Source: CAWBBA01 sp963741625 (GTDB lineage Bacteria > Desulfobacterota > Desulfomonilia > Desulfomonilales > Desulfomonilaceae). From it: a stretch of DNA of 64,000 nt. Positions within the stretch are counted from its first letter, which is position 1. Each line of letters starts with the position of its first letter. The stretch is from positions 186,001 to 250,000 of the forward strand of contig CAVUIT010000009.1 in NCBI GenBank assembly GCA_963741625.1, read 5' to 3'. This document shows positions 51,556-61,528 of this stretch, piece by piece. A program made the translations under genes and the position numbers. Under the pieces are notes generated by a model. The model was not told the origin of the DNA. It saw only the letters and a program-made list of their open reading frames with translations, and made no database searches.

Positions 51556-51791
51556 TGAGCGGATTTCCGGAGAGTTGCTCCGGCATGACCGCTTTTTTTT
51601 GATAGGGAACTGCGGAAATCTCGTGAGAGTCGTACAAGATCGGGGAGGATCATGCGTGTCTGCGCCATGATCGCCGGTGGGCTTACTCAGGAGTACGTGC
51701 TGAGTAATCATGAGTCTCCGAAGCAAGTCCACCGGATACTTGGAAAAGAATAACAAATAACGACGATTTTACATAACGCAGGAGTATCACC

Positions 51792-52706
51792 ATGGAGACC
51801 CTGACGATTAAATCAACGCGTCTCGAGTACATTGAAGTGGCTCCCGGCATCCATCTGCATGTCCGCGATTGGGGGGAAGGGCGACCCGTAGTCCTAATTC
51901 ATGGCTGGCCATTCTCGAATGATATGTATGACTATCAGATGATGGAATTGGTCGAGAACGGATTTCGGGCGATTAGCATTTCTCTGCGCGGATTCGGTAA
52001 GTCCGATAAGCCTTGGGGAGCTTATAACTACGATGTTTTTGCCGACGACACTAAGGCCGTTATGGACCAACTCGGTTTGAACGACGCAACCTTGGGCGGA
52101 TTCTCTATAGGCGGCTCAATCGCGATCCACTACATGGCTCGCCACGGAGCAAGCCGCGTGTCCAAGCTTGCGCTCTTTGGGGCCGCAGCACCGAGTTGGA
52201 CAAAGCGGGAGAATTACCCTTACGGCATGGAAAGAGCGGAGGTAAACGCACTCATTAACGGTGTATCTATCGACCGCCCTCAACTGTTCACCGATTTCGG
52301 AAAGATATTTGGTCTCACGGAAACTTCACTGAATCCAGGACATGCGGCTTGGCTCCACTCCATCGGAATGCAAGCGTCCCCGTACGCTGTGGCTCAAAGC
52401 CTCATCGCTCTTCGTGATGCCGATCTTCGGCCTGAGCTTGCAGCAATCGATGTGCCAACTGCGATCTTTCATGCGGTCGGAGACAAAATCTGCCCCTTCG
52501 TTTTTGCCGAGGAGATGGCCAAGGGCATAAGGACAGCGAAGATTATCCGTTTCGAGAATAGTGGGCATGGTTTGTTCTTGGAGGAAAAGGAGAAATTTAA
52601 CAGCGAGTTGATAGGATTTGCGGGTGAGGGATTATACGTTCCGCGTCAGCAAGAACAGGAATCGACACGGGGGGCTGTCACGGGAGAGTATCGGACGCTC
52701 CATTAA
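51792..52706 (+). CDS. Alpha/beta hydrolase
   Basis: A 304-residue hydrolase: oxyanion region VVLIHGWPFSNDMYDYQM, nucleophile elbow LGGFSIGGSIA (Ser), acid in FHAVGDKICPF (Asp) and base NSGHGLF (His). This set fits non-heme chloroperoxidase/esterase-like members. The substrate is unknown. AGGAG precedes ATG 51792. The last 20 residues (RQQEQESTRGAV and on) are a polar extension; the stop lies at the start of a perfect inverted repeat. Confidence 0.9.
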   Translation: METLTIKSTRLEYIEVAPGIHLHVRDWGEGRPVVLIHGWPFSNDMYDYQMMELVENGFRAISISLRGFGKSDKPWGAYNYDVFADDTKAVMDQLGLNDATLGGFSIGGSIAIHYMARHGASRVSKLALFGAAAPSWTKRENYPYGMERAEVNALINGVSIDRPQLFTDFGKIFGLTETSLNPGHAAWLHSIGMQASPYAVAQSLIALRDADLRPELAAIDVPTAIFHAVGDKICPFVFAEEMAKGIRTAKIIRFENSGHGLFLEEKEKFNSELIGFAGEGLYVPRQQEQESTRGAVTGEYRTLH

Positions 52707-52758
52707 TGCAAATGTGCGTTCAAACAAGTAATGCTAGTTTGAACGCACATTTGCATTA
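52704..52758. terminator. Perfect 22-base inverted repeat shared by two convergent gene ends
   Basis: The left arm 52704-52725 (TAATGCAAATGTGCGTTCAA and AC) pairs perfectly with 52737-52758 around an 11-base loop. The plus-strand hydrolase stop TAA is the first three bases of the left arm, and the minus-strand gene's stop lies in the loop, so its last codons are encoded by the right arm. Location fits a bidirectional terminator; there is no T run, and the stem is AT/GC mixed. Confidence 0.65.
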
Positions 52759-54464
52759 GAGTTTTGAGACGAGGTCCTATTCCCCATAAAATGGATGCAG
52801 AAGTCTCGCGTCCCCGGCACCGCTTCCCAACCTTCTGCCGTTAGTTTTCTAAAAGCCTCACCTTTTCCCACCAACGCTTTCACTCCTGCCGATTCAAGAG
52901 AATCAATGGCCCGAGTTCTTGCTTCGGCGGTAGCCGAGATGAATTGACTTTCGTCTGTAACTTCAGCCGAAATCTTCACCTCTGCCAGTCGTCCCCAGTA
53001 CCACAGGGGCAAACCTACCATAGCGACATCATCTCCTTTGACCACCCCCCGACGGCCGAGGTAATCCTTAATGGCCAACATCTCAAAGAATGTGTCCCTG
53101 TATGATGGCGTTTTCCCAGTTGAGTGTAGTCCGCGGATGCTCTGATCCACCACAGTATTGAGCGTCATTCCCAGAATCAGTGCCCCGAGTAGACCGGCGC
53201 TTATGAGAACCTTGGAGCGCATTGCGGAATTCTTGAAATCATATGCCGGCAGCAACAGGACAGCGACAAACGCGAAAAAAAGAAAGGCAGCCAGATAGCG
53301 CATTTCCACGTGTACAAGGCAGTACAACCCTGTGCCCGCAGCCGCGACGGTCAGTAGGATCAGGGGGACTGAAGGCGGCCACAGGCCGCGTAAGCTTAGG
53401 GTCCCTATCCGCCACTGCATCATGAGCCATAAGACGGCCCCAATAAACAACCATGGACTGTCGAACACAATGGCGCGGACATGGCCCGGAATCACCTTCA
53501 ATTGGCCGACAATATGGACAACCGGCTTGACGCCCTCGTTCCAATAGCAGGGATCGAAGCCTGCCGGTCGAGTGCATTCTACGAATGGGTTCTTCTTGTA
53601 AAAAAGGACCGACGGTTGTTTAGCCAACACTGAGGGAGGATTGGTCAATTCTCCCTCCCCGGCCACTAAAGTTGTGTAACAAAAATTTCCAACTTCGCCG
53701 AATGAAAAACGGCCTACTGTGCGCGACAACGAAAATATCAAGGGGCCACTTACAATAAGCATTACCATTGCGGCCAACAGCAGTCTCGGCGCAGCCTTCC
53801 TCAGTGAGCCTGAAACAAGGCCCGCAAGGACAAAGAATACCATTGAAAAAGGAAAGAAGAAGGATTTGAATAAGTAGCCCAAAGCTGTGGATACGCCCAG
53901 CAGCACGAATTTGACATACGGAACAGGGTTTTCTTTGATCCAAAGGACAATGGATGTTGACGTAACCATGAACACGAAAACCATCATCTCAGGCGCCACA
54001 AGCCGAAGTCTGATCCAGCTCAGAGCGGCGAAAAGAAACATGCTGTAACTGAGAGCGCTGACGACGGGAAACGGTAGAGGTTGCTTGGTACCCACGTATA
54101 AGCTGCTGAATTGCCTCTTCAACATATGCACAAACAGTTCGCAGGCTGCCATGGCAACAACGAAGCAAACAAAGTTAACACTTTTTAGCAACTGCAACTC
54201 ATTGAGACGATTAGTATTCAATACAATTTGACCCAGACCCAACAGAAAGGCGTAGCCGGGACTTTCGGTCAGATTTACCAGACCCGACCACCAGCCGTGT
54301 CTGAGGGCCTCGCCCATTTCTATATAATTTATACCATCGCCATTTAGATAATAACGGGTAGTGTAAGTCAAAATTGCACCGGAAGTTAGTCCTACAGCCC
54401 AATACGCAAGGCGTATCCGAGAATTCCATACATCCATGACACCTTTTGGCTGACTAACCGACAC
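52734..54464 (-). CDS. Multi-pass membrane protein, GT-C glycosyltransferase-like
   Basis: A 576-residue protein with about ten hydrophobic segments and a C-terminal soluble domain. The loop after the first helix reads YLNGDGINYIEMGEALRHGWW, resembling the acidic first loop of GT-C glycosyltransferases, followed by LTESPGYAFLLGLGQ. It is probably a lipid-carrier-dependent sugar transferase, but more divergent than the protein at 44868-46514. GTG 54464 is used; ATG 54437 is possible. Its C-terminal codons run into the inverted repeat. Confidence 0.7.
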   Translation of the reverse strand: MSVSQPKGVMDVWNSRIRLAYWAVGLTSGAILTYTTRYYLNGDGINYIEMGEALRHGWWSGLVNLTESPGYAFLLGLGQIVLNTNRLNELQLLKSVNFVCFVVAMAACELFVHMLKRQFSSLYVGTKQPLPFPVVSALSYSMFLFAALSWIRLRLVAPEMMVFVFMVTSTSIVLWIKENPVPYVKFVLLGVSTALGYLFKSFFFPFSMVFFVLAGLVSGSLRKAAPRLLLAAMVMLIVSGPLIFSLSRTVGRFSFGEVGNFCYTTLVAGEGELTNPPSVLAKQPSVLFYKKNPFVECTRPAGFDPCYWNEGVKPVVHIVGQLKVIPGHVRAIVFDSPWLFIGAVLWLMMQWRIGTLSLRGLWPPSVPLILLTVAAAGTGLYCLVHVEMRYLAAFLFFAFVAVLLLPAYDFKNSAMRSKVLISAGLLGALILGMTLNTVVDQSIRGLHSTGKTPSYRDTFFEMLAIKDYLGRRGVVKGDDVAMVGLPLWYWGRLAEVKISAEVTDESQFISATAEARTRAIDSLESAGVKALVGKGEAFRKLTAEGWEAVPGTRDFCIHFMGNRTSSQNSNANVRSN

Positions 54465-54800
54465 GTTGTCCCATATGGGTTGTTTCTGTTTGGTAATACA
54501 TGGGGCCTTTCCTGAAAGACGAAAACAGCTTAAAAGCTTTCGACATTGCTTGTTGCGTAGAAACCGGTCGGCACTAATGAAACAAGCGTCAGCATGCCTT
54601 TATCACATTGCCATGTTCATGAAAAGAGGCTTGGGGGTAAGAAAAGGTTGCCTCCGGTGGGCAGGAAGGTGCGTCGTACCTGCTACACTATGTAGGCCCA
54701 AACACAAATTACATTGAATATGTATTCCTCGTCTGATATGTCAACCATGAGACAGACTGTTGAAAGATTCACGGCCGCACCGACTGAAAGGATCTCCAAC

Positions 54801-55367
54801 ATGATGAAGGATTATCCCAAGGCCATAGTAACTGGAGACGGCACTTCAGTTCTGCTTCGCCCTGTGGTTCCGTCGGATGAAGAGGCGCTGAGGAAGTTCT
54901 TTGCATCAATCCCGGAAGAAGAGCGGTGGTTTCTAAGAGAAAACTTGAGTGATCCCCAGCTCCTGCATCAATGGATCGAGGCCCTGGACTACGATTATAC
55001 CTTACCGATTGTTGCCGTGAGAGAGGACGATGGAACCATTGTTGCCAATCTGAGGCTTTATCGATCAAAATCTGACTCCATCCGTCACCTGGCTCACCTG
55101 CGTGTCATGGTTCTTCCCGCATACCGAGATTTAAAGGTGGGGAGTTGGATGATTTTGGATTGTGTGAAGCTGGCCATGGATTTGGGGATCGAAAAGCTGA
55201 TTGCAGAGTTTGTCGCCGGTGTCGAGGAGCTTGCCATTGCCGCTGCCAAGAAGCTGGATTTTCATCAGGAGGCGGTCTTGAAAGACTACGTGAAAGATCG
55301 TCAAGGACGTGATCGGCACCTGATCATAATGGTAAGGAATCTTTGCAGGGATTGGAGCGATTTTTGA
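54801..55367 (+). CDS. GNAT family acetyltransferase
   Basis: A 188-residue GNAT: VLLRPVVPSDEEALRKFFAS at the N-terminus, then a hydrophobic strand LAHLRVMVLPAYRDLKVGSWM that matches the acetyl-CoA-binding motif A position, and an ELAIAAAKKLDFHQEAVLKD motif B region. GAAAGGA eight bases before ATG 54801 is preferred over ATG 54714. It overlaps the next gene and lies just upstream of the acyl-CoA carboxylase genes, so it may acetylate proteins or small molecules in that pathway. Confidence 0.82.
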   Translation: MMKDYPKAIVTGDGTSVLLRPVVPSDEEALRKFFASIPEEERWFLRENLSDPQLLHQWIEALDYDYTLPIVAVREDDGTIVANLRLYRSKSDSIRHLAHLRVMVLPAYRDLKVGSWMILDCVKLAMDLGIEKLIAEFVAGVEELAIAAAKKLDFHQEAVLKDYVKDRQGRDRHLIIMVRNLCRDWSDF

Positions 55368-56029
55368 CGGATTCGTCAAGAGAAAGGGACCGCGCAGCCA
55401 GTTTGGGGGCAACAGTCATTCATGAGACCCCCATGGGAAAGCTCGTAATCCGATCGAATTGTCCGCCGGGATTCTATGCCGGCCTGCAACTAGAAGAAGG
55501 TCTCGGACATTTCTCGCACTACTCATCCATCATTCACAATCTGGAGGCCTTCGAGACAATTGCATCACGCAAGGAAGGCAGAGTAACACTGGCCCTGCTG
55601 GAACCCAATCTTATAGTGGGATACGGCACATGCTGGTATCCTGATCCGGATGATCGCTGGAGCGCCTTAGGAGAACTCATGTATGAAATGGGCGCGGTGG
55701 AGGTGAGCCGCAACTTCCGATCCCTGCAACTCGCCGGTCGTATACTGGAGGCCACCCTGAACGAAGATTTCTTTGAAGACAAGATCACATATATGTGTGG
55801 CTTCTCGTGGCATTGGGACCTCGAAGGGAGCGGCATGAACGCGGTCCAGTATCGTCAGATGATGATGAAATTGTACAGCCGTGTGGGATTTCGGGAAGTT
55901 TACACCAATGAGCCCAACATAGCCTTGAGAGAGGAGAACCTAATGATGATCAGGGTGGGCTCCCGGGTTACACCAGAGGATCAGCGAAGATTTCGATACC
56001 TCCGCTTTGGCATCAAGCAGCCGAAGTAA
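55364..56029 (+). CDS. GNAT-like acetyltransferase
   Basis: A 221-residue protein. It resembles AcuA/GNAT-type proteins in its strand GRVTLALLEPNLIVGYGTCWYP and in YMCGFSWHWDLEGSGMNAVQYR; assignment is moderate. TTG 55364 is proposed because GGAG lies seven bases upstream and the codon overlaps the previous stop (TTGA), implying coupled translation; no ATG occurs near. In bacteria, AcuA-type acetyltransferases inactivate acyl-CoA synthetases; the partner here is unknown. Confidence 0.65.
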   Translation: MTDSSRERDRAASLGATVIHETPMGKLVIRSNCPPGFYAGLQLEEGLGHFSHYSSIIHNLEAFETIASRKEGRVTLALLEPNLIVGYGTCWYPDPDDRWSALGELMYEMGAVEVSRNFRSLQLAGRILEATLNEDFFEDKITYMCGFSWHWDLEGSGMNAVQYRQMMMKLYSRVGFREVYTNEPNIALREENLMMIRVGSRVTPEDQRRFRYLRFGIKQPK

Positions 56030-56184
56030 GTCGTAGGGAAGATCGAATGTCGCAACAGGCTGAGCGACCTTGATCCTCCAGGTGTTCACAATTGTGCAAT
56101 TTCTCCTCCGGCCTTGAATGGTGGCCGAGAGATTACAACGCGTGTCACCCGCCGGGAGTATCCGGCATCAACGCGGAGAATCCT

Positions 56185-57812
56185 ATGAAAAAAGAAATGA
56201 ATGGCGAAACAGATTCTTCCCTTGTTCAGACGTCTGGCGCGGTCTCGCAAAACAACTGCCCGCTATGGCCAATTGAGGACAACCTGTCCATCCTTGAGAA
56301 CATGCGGGCCGAGGCCGCGCAGGCAGGGGGTGTCCAGCGGATCGCTGCTCAGCACGCAAGAGGAAAGCTAACAGCCAGGGAACGATTAGATCTTCTGCTC
56401 GATGAAGGCTCGTTTGAGGAATTCGACGTTCTTAAGGCTGGTAGAGGGGGCCATCTCGGGGGAGAGAAAGAGTATTTGACCGACGGTGTTGTCACGGGCC
56501 ATGGGACGATAGACGGTAGAGAGGTTTTTATTTTCAGCCAGGATTTTACAGTGATAGGCGGCTCTCTCGGGGAAGCGCACTCGGAAAAAATCAGCAAAGT
56601 TATGGACCATGCTGTTCGAGTGGGTGCGCCGTTCATAGGGCTCAACGACTCCGGCGGAGCCCGTATCCAGGAGGGCGTTGACGCACTGGCTGCGTATGGG
56701 GAGATCTTCAATCGTAATGTTATGGCCAGTGGAGTGATACCGCAGATTTCTTGCATCATGGGCCCGTGCGCGGGGGCGCGGTGTACAGCCCTGCCATGAC
56801 CGACTTCACTTTTATGGTGGAAAGCTCTTCGTACATGTTTGTAACCGGTCCCAATGTAGTGAAAACGGTCATTCATCAGCAAATCAGCTTTGAGGACTTG
56901 GGCGGCGCAGGAGTGCATTCGGAAAAGAGCGGCGTTGCTCATTTTGTTTTGCCTAACGATATTCTTTGCCTGCGAGAGGTCAGGCGTCTCATAAATTACC
57001 TCCCTTCCAACAACCAGCAAAAACCTCCGTTCCTGGATCTCAGGGATCCGCCGAACAGAACAGACCCTGCCCTTGACTATCTGGTCCCGGTCAATCCAAA
57101 CCAGGCCTATGACATGAAGGTCCTGATTCACAGCATCTTGGACGGGGCGGAATTCTTCGAGATCCACGCCCATTTCGCCCGCAATCTCATAGTGGGCTTT
57201 GGTAGACTTGGGGGAGAGACCATCGGATTGATAGCGAATCAACCCGCGGTGTTGGCAGGGGTGCTTGACACTAATGCTTCTGTCAAAGGCGCCAGATTCG
57301 TTCGGTTCTGCGATGCATTCAATATCCCATTGATTTGTCTGGTGGATGTGCCGGGCTTCATGCCTGGGCCGGAGCAGGAGCACGGAGGCATTATTCGGCA
57401 CGGAGCTAAGCTCCTTTATGCATTTATTGAGGCCACGGTGCCGCGCATTACCGTCTTCGTGCGCAAGGCGTACGGCGGCGCGTACATCGTCATGAACTCC
57501 AAGCACATCGGTGCGGACATTAACTATGCTTGGCCCACGGCTGAGATAGCGGTTATGGGACCGAGGGGAGCAGCGGAAGTTATCTATCGCCAAGAGATCC
57601 AGTCCGCGGCGGACCCGACAGGTGCGCTGATGGAAAAAGAACAGCTTTACCGCAAGACGTTTGTAAACCCATTCCTGGCCGCCAAAAGGGGTTACATCGA
57701 CGATGTCATCTTCCCGCGGGATACGCGTCTCAGGCTTATCCGGAGCCTTCAATTTCTCGAGGGGAAGAAGAGAGCTAAACCCATACGCAAACACGGCAAT
57801 ATTCCTTTGTGA
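56185..57812 (+). CDS. Acyl-CoA carboxylase carboxyltransferase subunit, frameshifted
   Basis: Carboxyltransferase subunit (propionyl- or methylmalonyl-CoA type), transferring CO2 from biotin to an acyl-CoA. About 542 residues after correction. The N-terminal part has LLDEGSFEEFDVLKAGRGGH and LNDSGGARIQEGVDALAAYG; the C-terminal part has VDVPGFMPGPEQEHGGIIRH, KAYGGAYIVMNSKHIGAD and KPIRKHGNIPL. The frame breaks at ISCIMGPCAG: a sixth G in the run 56772-56776 restores GGAVYSPAMTDFTF. GGAG six bases before ATG 56185. It is followed nine bases later by the biotin carboxylase gene, so the two make one enzyme. Confidence 0.93.
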
Positions 57813-57821
57813 GGTGCGATA

Positions 57822-59834
57822 TTGTTTAAGAAGATCTTGATCGCCAACAGAGGGGAGATCGCTCTAAGGATCATCCGCACATGCAAACGCATGGGCATCG
57901 GCACTGTTGCTGTCTATTCAGAAGTGGATTTTCGCTCCTCTTTTGTTCAGGAGGCAGACGAAGCGACCTGCATCGGACCGGCTGCGTCACAAGAATCGTA
58001 CCTCGCAAAAGAAAAAATCATTGGAGCTGCCTTGGCCTACGGTTGCCAGGCAGTGCATCCGGGGTATGGTTTTTTGTCCGAAAACTCAGAATTTGCTCAG
58101 ATGGTGGTCGACGCGGGCCTCGCTTTTGTCGGCCCTTCCGCTGCAGCCATCGCCAGGCTTGGAGATAAGGTGGCCTCGAAGGCGCTCGCGATACGCGCTG
58201 GAGTGCCTGTGGTGCCTGGATTCCACGATGTCATCAAAGACCCGGCCGAGGCCCTTGCCGTTGCCGAAGAGATCGGTTTCCCACTGCTGTTGAAACCCGC
58301 TGCAGGGGGAGGCGGGCGGGGAATGCGTATCGTGAATTCAAGAGAAGAGGTCGCTCCGGCCCTTGCAGCGTGCCGTGAGGAAACGAGAAAAAGCTTTGCA
58401 GACGACCGAATATTCATGGAGCGCTATGTCACCAGACCGCGCCATATCGAAATTCAAATCATAGCGGACCAACACGGCCATGTAGTCCACCTGGGTGAAA
58501 GGGAGTGCTCTATACAGCGCCGGTACCAAAAAGTCATCGAAGAGACCCCGTCTCCTGTGGTCGATGAGGCGCTCAGAGAGAGAATGGGACAAGTGGCCTG
58601 TGCGCTGGCCGTTGAAGCCGGGTACACCAATGCAGGAACAGTGGAATTTATCCTGGATAAGGAAAAGAATTTCTATTTCCTGGAAATGAATACCCGCCTT
58701 CAGGTTGAACATCCTGTGACGGAAATGGTGACGTCGCTGGATCTGGTCGAGTTGCAGATCCGTGCAGCCGCGGGTGAGCCGTTGCCTCTCAGGCAAGAAG
58801 ATGTTAGGATGAAGGGATGGGCCATAGAAGCCCGCATCTGTGCGGAGGACCCTGCCCGGGGCTTTCTACCCACCACCGGCATTGTAACGCGCTACGCTGT
58901 GCCGCTCGGCAAGAATGTCCGGGTAGACAGCGGAATTAGTGCTGGAAGCGTAATAACCATCTATTACGACTCTTTGCTGGCCAAGGTCATTGCGTTTGGA
59001 GAGGACCGGGAAGAAGCGCGAACCACCCTACTGAGGGCCCTGAACGGTTACCACATTGAGGGGTTGATTACCAACGTTGACTTTGCCAATGCCATTGTAG
59101 GTCACCCAGCCTTTGCCGCGGGAGATCTATCCACAGACTTTATTGAGGAGCACTTTTCCGGTGGGCAACCCAAGATTCCGCCCGATCCTGAAAAAATACG
59201 TTACATGTCAATCGGCGCTGTACTGATTTACCACACGCGCCGAAGCCTGGTCCGGGAATCCTTGAAGCCGATGGCCGCGCTTGTGGGAGGTCCCCCCGCA
59301 CTTCTAACGTCCCACCATTATATCGTGAAAGTCGATGAAGACGTATTCGAAGTGGAACTTGCAGGGGACCAAAAAAACCGACGCTGGACGGCCCGGGTGA
59401 ATAATCATTCTTACGAGGTCATCACTCCGGAATTCGAATACTACCGCCGCCGCCTCAAATTGAAGATTGACGGCTCTTACCAGATGTTCCGGTTCCAATA
59501 TAGCGACAATCATATTCAGGGGTTTTTCTGCGGGATTGTCCGCATGCTTGAAGTTTACACGCCGAAGGAGTGGAGCCTGACGCATTACATGCCGCGGGAA
59601 AAGAAGGTGGTCCAAGAGAATATTCTCAAATGCCCTATGCCAGGCATGGTGGTGGCGGTATGTGTGAGTGAGGGGAGCTACGTGCGGCGAGGCGACGAGC
59701 TAGTACGCATGGAGTCCATGAAAATGGAAAGCGGAATTGCGTCGCCGGTTGACGGGCTGGTGGAGAAAATACTTGTGCAGGCGGGCCAGACAGTGGAGAC
59801 AGATGAGACGCTGCTGACTTTCAAACTCTCGTAA
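57822..59834 (+). CDS. Acyl-CoA carboxylase biotin carboxylase/biotin carrier subunit
   Basis: A 670-residue alpha subunit: biotin carboxylase domain (about 1-450) with KILIANRGEIALRIIR, HPGYGFLSEN, LLKPAAGGGGRGM, EMNTRLQVEHPVTE; a linker domain; and a C-terminal biotinyl domain with the site MESMKME (the usual Ala before MKM is Ser). It carboxylates its own biotin with ATP and bicarbonate for the preceding subunit. Start is taken as TTG 57822 with GAGG seven bases upstream; no ATG fits better. Acyl specificity cannot be fixed, but propionyl-CoA is the commonest for this arrangement. Confidence 0.95.
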   Translation: MFKKILIANRGEIALRIIRTCKRMGIGTVAVYSEVDFRSSFVQEADEATCIGPAASQESYLAKEKIIGAALAYGCQAVHPGYGFLSENSEFAQMVVDAGLAFVGPSAAAIARLGDKVASKALAIRAGVPVVPGFHDVIKDPAEALAVAEEIGFPLLLKPAAGGGGRGMRIVNSREEVAPALAACREETRKSFADDRIFMERYVTRPRHIEIQIIADQHGHVVHLGERECSIQRRYQKVIEETPSPVVDEALRERMGQVACALAVEAGYTNAGTVEFILDKEKNFYFLEMNTRLQVEHPVTEMVTSLDLVELQIRAAAGEPLPLRQEDVRMKGWAIEARICAEDPARGFLPTTGIVTRYAVPLGKNVRVDSGISAGSVITIYYDSLLAKVIAFGEDREEARTTLLRALNGYHIEGLITNVDFANAIVGHPAFAAGDLSTDFIEEHFSGGQPKIPPDPEKIRYMSIGAVLIYHTRRSLVRESLKPMAALVGGPPALLTSHHYIVKVDEDVFEVELAGDQKNRRWTARVNNHSYEVITPEFEYYRRRLKLKIDGSYQMFRFQYSDNHIQGFFCGIVRMLEVYTPKEWSLTHYMPREKKVVQENILKCPMPGMVVAVCVSEGSYVRRGDELVRMESMKMESGIASPVDGLVEKILVQAGQTVETDETLLTFKLS

Positions 59835-60139
59835 AGGGGAGGCGGTACGGCGTCAAACCCACAAACAAATGATGACCCAACACAGTCCTCGACCTCATCT
59901 CTGCGACAGCCAAACCACTCTGCCGCGACAGGCCCTGCGCCTTGCCTCCTTCTTCCTGTCCAGAAAAGCCCCCGGCTTACTATGCAGGCGCATGAGAGGG
60001 ACAAGGGGATTCCGGGGTCTCCTGATGTGGCGGGTTCGTCTCAATTGGCCGTCTCCTATGTGTGCGCATACTCAAGATGACAGCCTGAATTAACAAGGGT
60101 TCCTTGGAGGTGAGAATACCGAGTATGCCGATCTCTTAT
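59835..60139. other. Intergenic region between convergent genes
   Basis: About 305 bases between the carboxylase and the minus-strand diguanylate cyclase, so both should terminate here. No strong hairpin with a T run was found; some GC-rich partly self-complementary stretches occur around 59960-60020. Confidence 0.4.
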
Positions 60140-61301
60140 TCACGGGTGTTTTTCAGAAATAGCGCCTGAGCTTTTTTCTACCCTGTCACGTCCATTTCCT
60201 TTGGCGGCATATAAGGCGGCATCAGCCACTCTCAGCAAATGCTCAAAGTCTTTCGTCTCATCCGTCACCGCGGCCACCCCCAAACTCAAGGTCAACCTCA
60301 AGTCACCTTCTTTCGTCCGCAAAACCGTGCGCGAAACTGTCCGGCGTAACCGTTCCGCTGCCATCCAAGCCTGTTCCATGCTGGTTTCCGGAAGCAACGC
60401 GGCGAACTCTTCCCCTCCGATACGAGCGAAGATATCAACGTTCCGAAAGCTTTTCAGGCAGATTTGTGCCACGGCCTGAAGAACTTGGTCGCCAATATTG
60501 TGGCCAAAAGTGTCATTGGTTTTCTTGAAATGGTCAAGGTCCATCATAATCAATGACAATTGGCGGTTGTAACGTTTGACTCGAACGAACTCTCTCCTGC
60601 CCATTTCCATGAAATAGCGATGGTTGAAGACCTTGGTCAACCCGTCAGTGATAGCAAGTTGACGAAGCTTCTCCTGGGCTATCCTGCGCTTCGCGATTTC
60701 TTCTTGAAGCGCCTCTGTGCGCTCGGCCACCATCTTTTCGAGACTTTCGTTGAGGAGTACAAGTTGTCCGCGGGCGTCCTCCAGGCGCTGATTCTGAAGA
60801 AACGCGTCTCGGTAAGCTGAAAGGAGAAAATTGATCATTTGACGGCGGCCGGCGCCTATCAAGTAGACCTGGTTTTCCAGTGCGACCTGGCAGTGTTCAT
60901 CCAGTTCTTCAGGAACTTGCACAGTCAACACGGACAGCGTACGTTCGATAGTGGAGAGGAGAGTGCTTTCGTCATAGGGCTTGGTAACGTAGCTGTCCGC
61001 ACCGGATTCCAAACCGCGAAGAACGTCCTGTGGTCTTGATTGGGTGGTGAGTAGTACGACAGGAATTTGCTTCAATTCGTCTTGGCTCTTGATTATTCGA
61101 CACATCTCAAACCCGTCCATCACGGGCATGACAATGTCGCTCAAGATGAGAGACGGCCTTCCATTCTTTAGAGCGTCAAGACCTTCTTGGCCGTTTCGAG
61201 CCACGCGAACATCGTAACGGTGCTTTTCCAGAAGCGCACGAAGAAACCTTGCCTGGAAGCGACTATCTTCGACTACGAGTACCTGGGTGCAGGATGCTCA
61301 T
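60140..61301 (-). CDS. Response regulator with GGDEF diguanylate cyclase domain, start region frameshifted
   Basis: Makes cyclic di-GMP on phosphorylation. The receiver domain begins VLVVEDSRFQARFLRALL, with phospho-acceptor Asp in LILSDIVMPVMDGFEM and Lys in YVTKPYDE. A coiled-coil linker (about 150-200) leads to the GGDEF domain: signature ARIGGEEFAALLP, an inhibitory I-site RNVD five residues before it, and MMDLDHFKKTNDTFG. The frame for VLVVED has no start codon before an upstream TGA; ATG 61301 (MSILHP) joins it if one of the bases at 61282-61287 is extra. Corrected length is 386 residues. Confidence 0.9.
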
Positions 61302-61528
61302 GTTTCACGCGGAAATCGGCCTGGTTTGTGTGCAGACTTGTTTGGGTCGGATTGAATGCTGAGGTTGACCGATGTCGGACTACGCTTCGCGCCGATCATC
61401 TGATTAGAGACTATTTCCCCTTGCATTTCATCACATTGCCACGCCGCGCAAGAACATGCAACAAGAATCTCCCCCGCATTTGCGACCAGTGGCGCATCAA
61501 GTTCACACGGGCCGCTGTTTCCTTCCCT

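Noticed and set aside
56349..57794. A 481-codon open frame antisense to the carboxyltransferase gene
   Set aside because: The plus-strand protein is strongly conserved through the whole interval; the antisense frame has no domain-like pattern and follows from codon usage.
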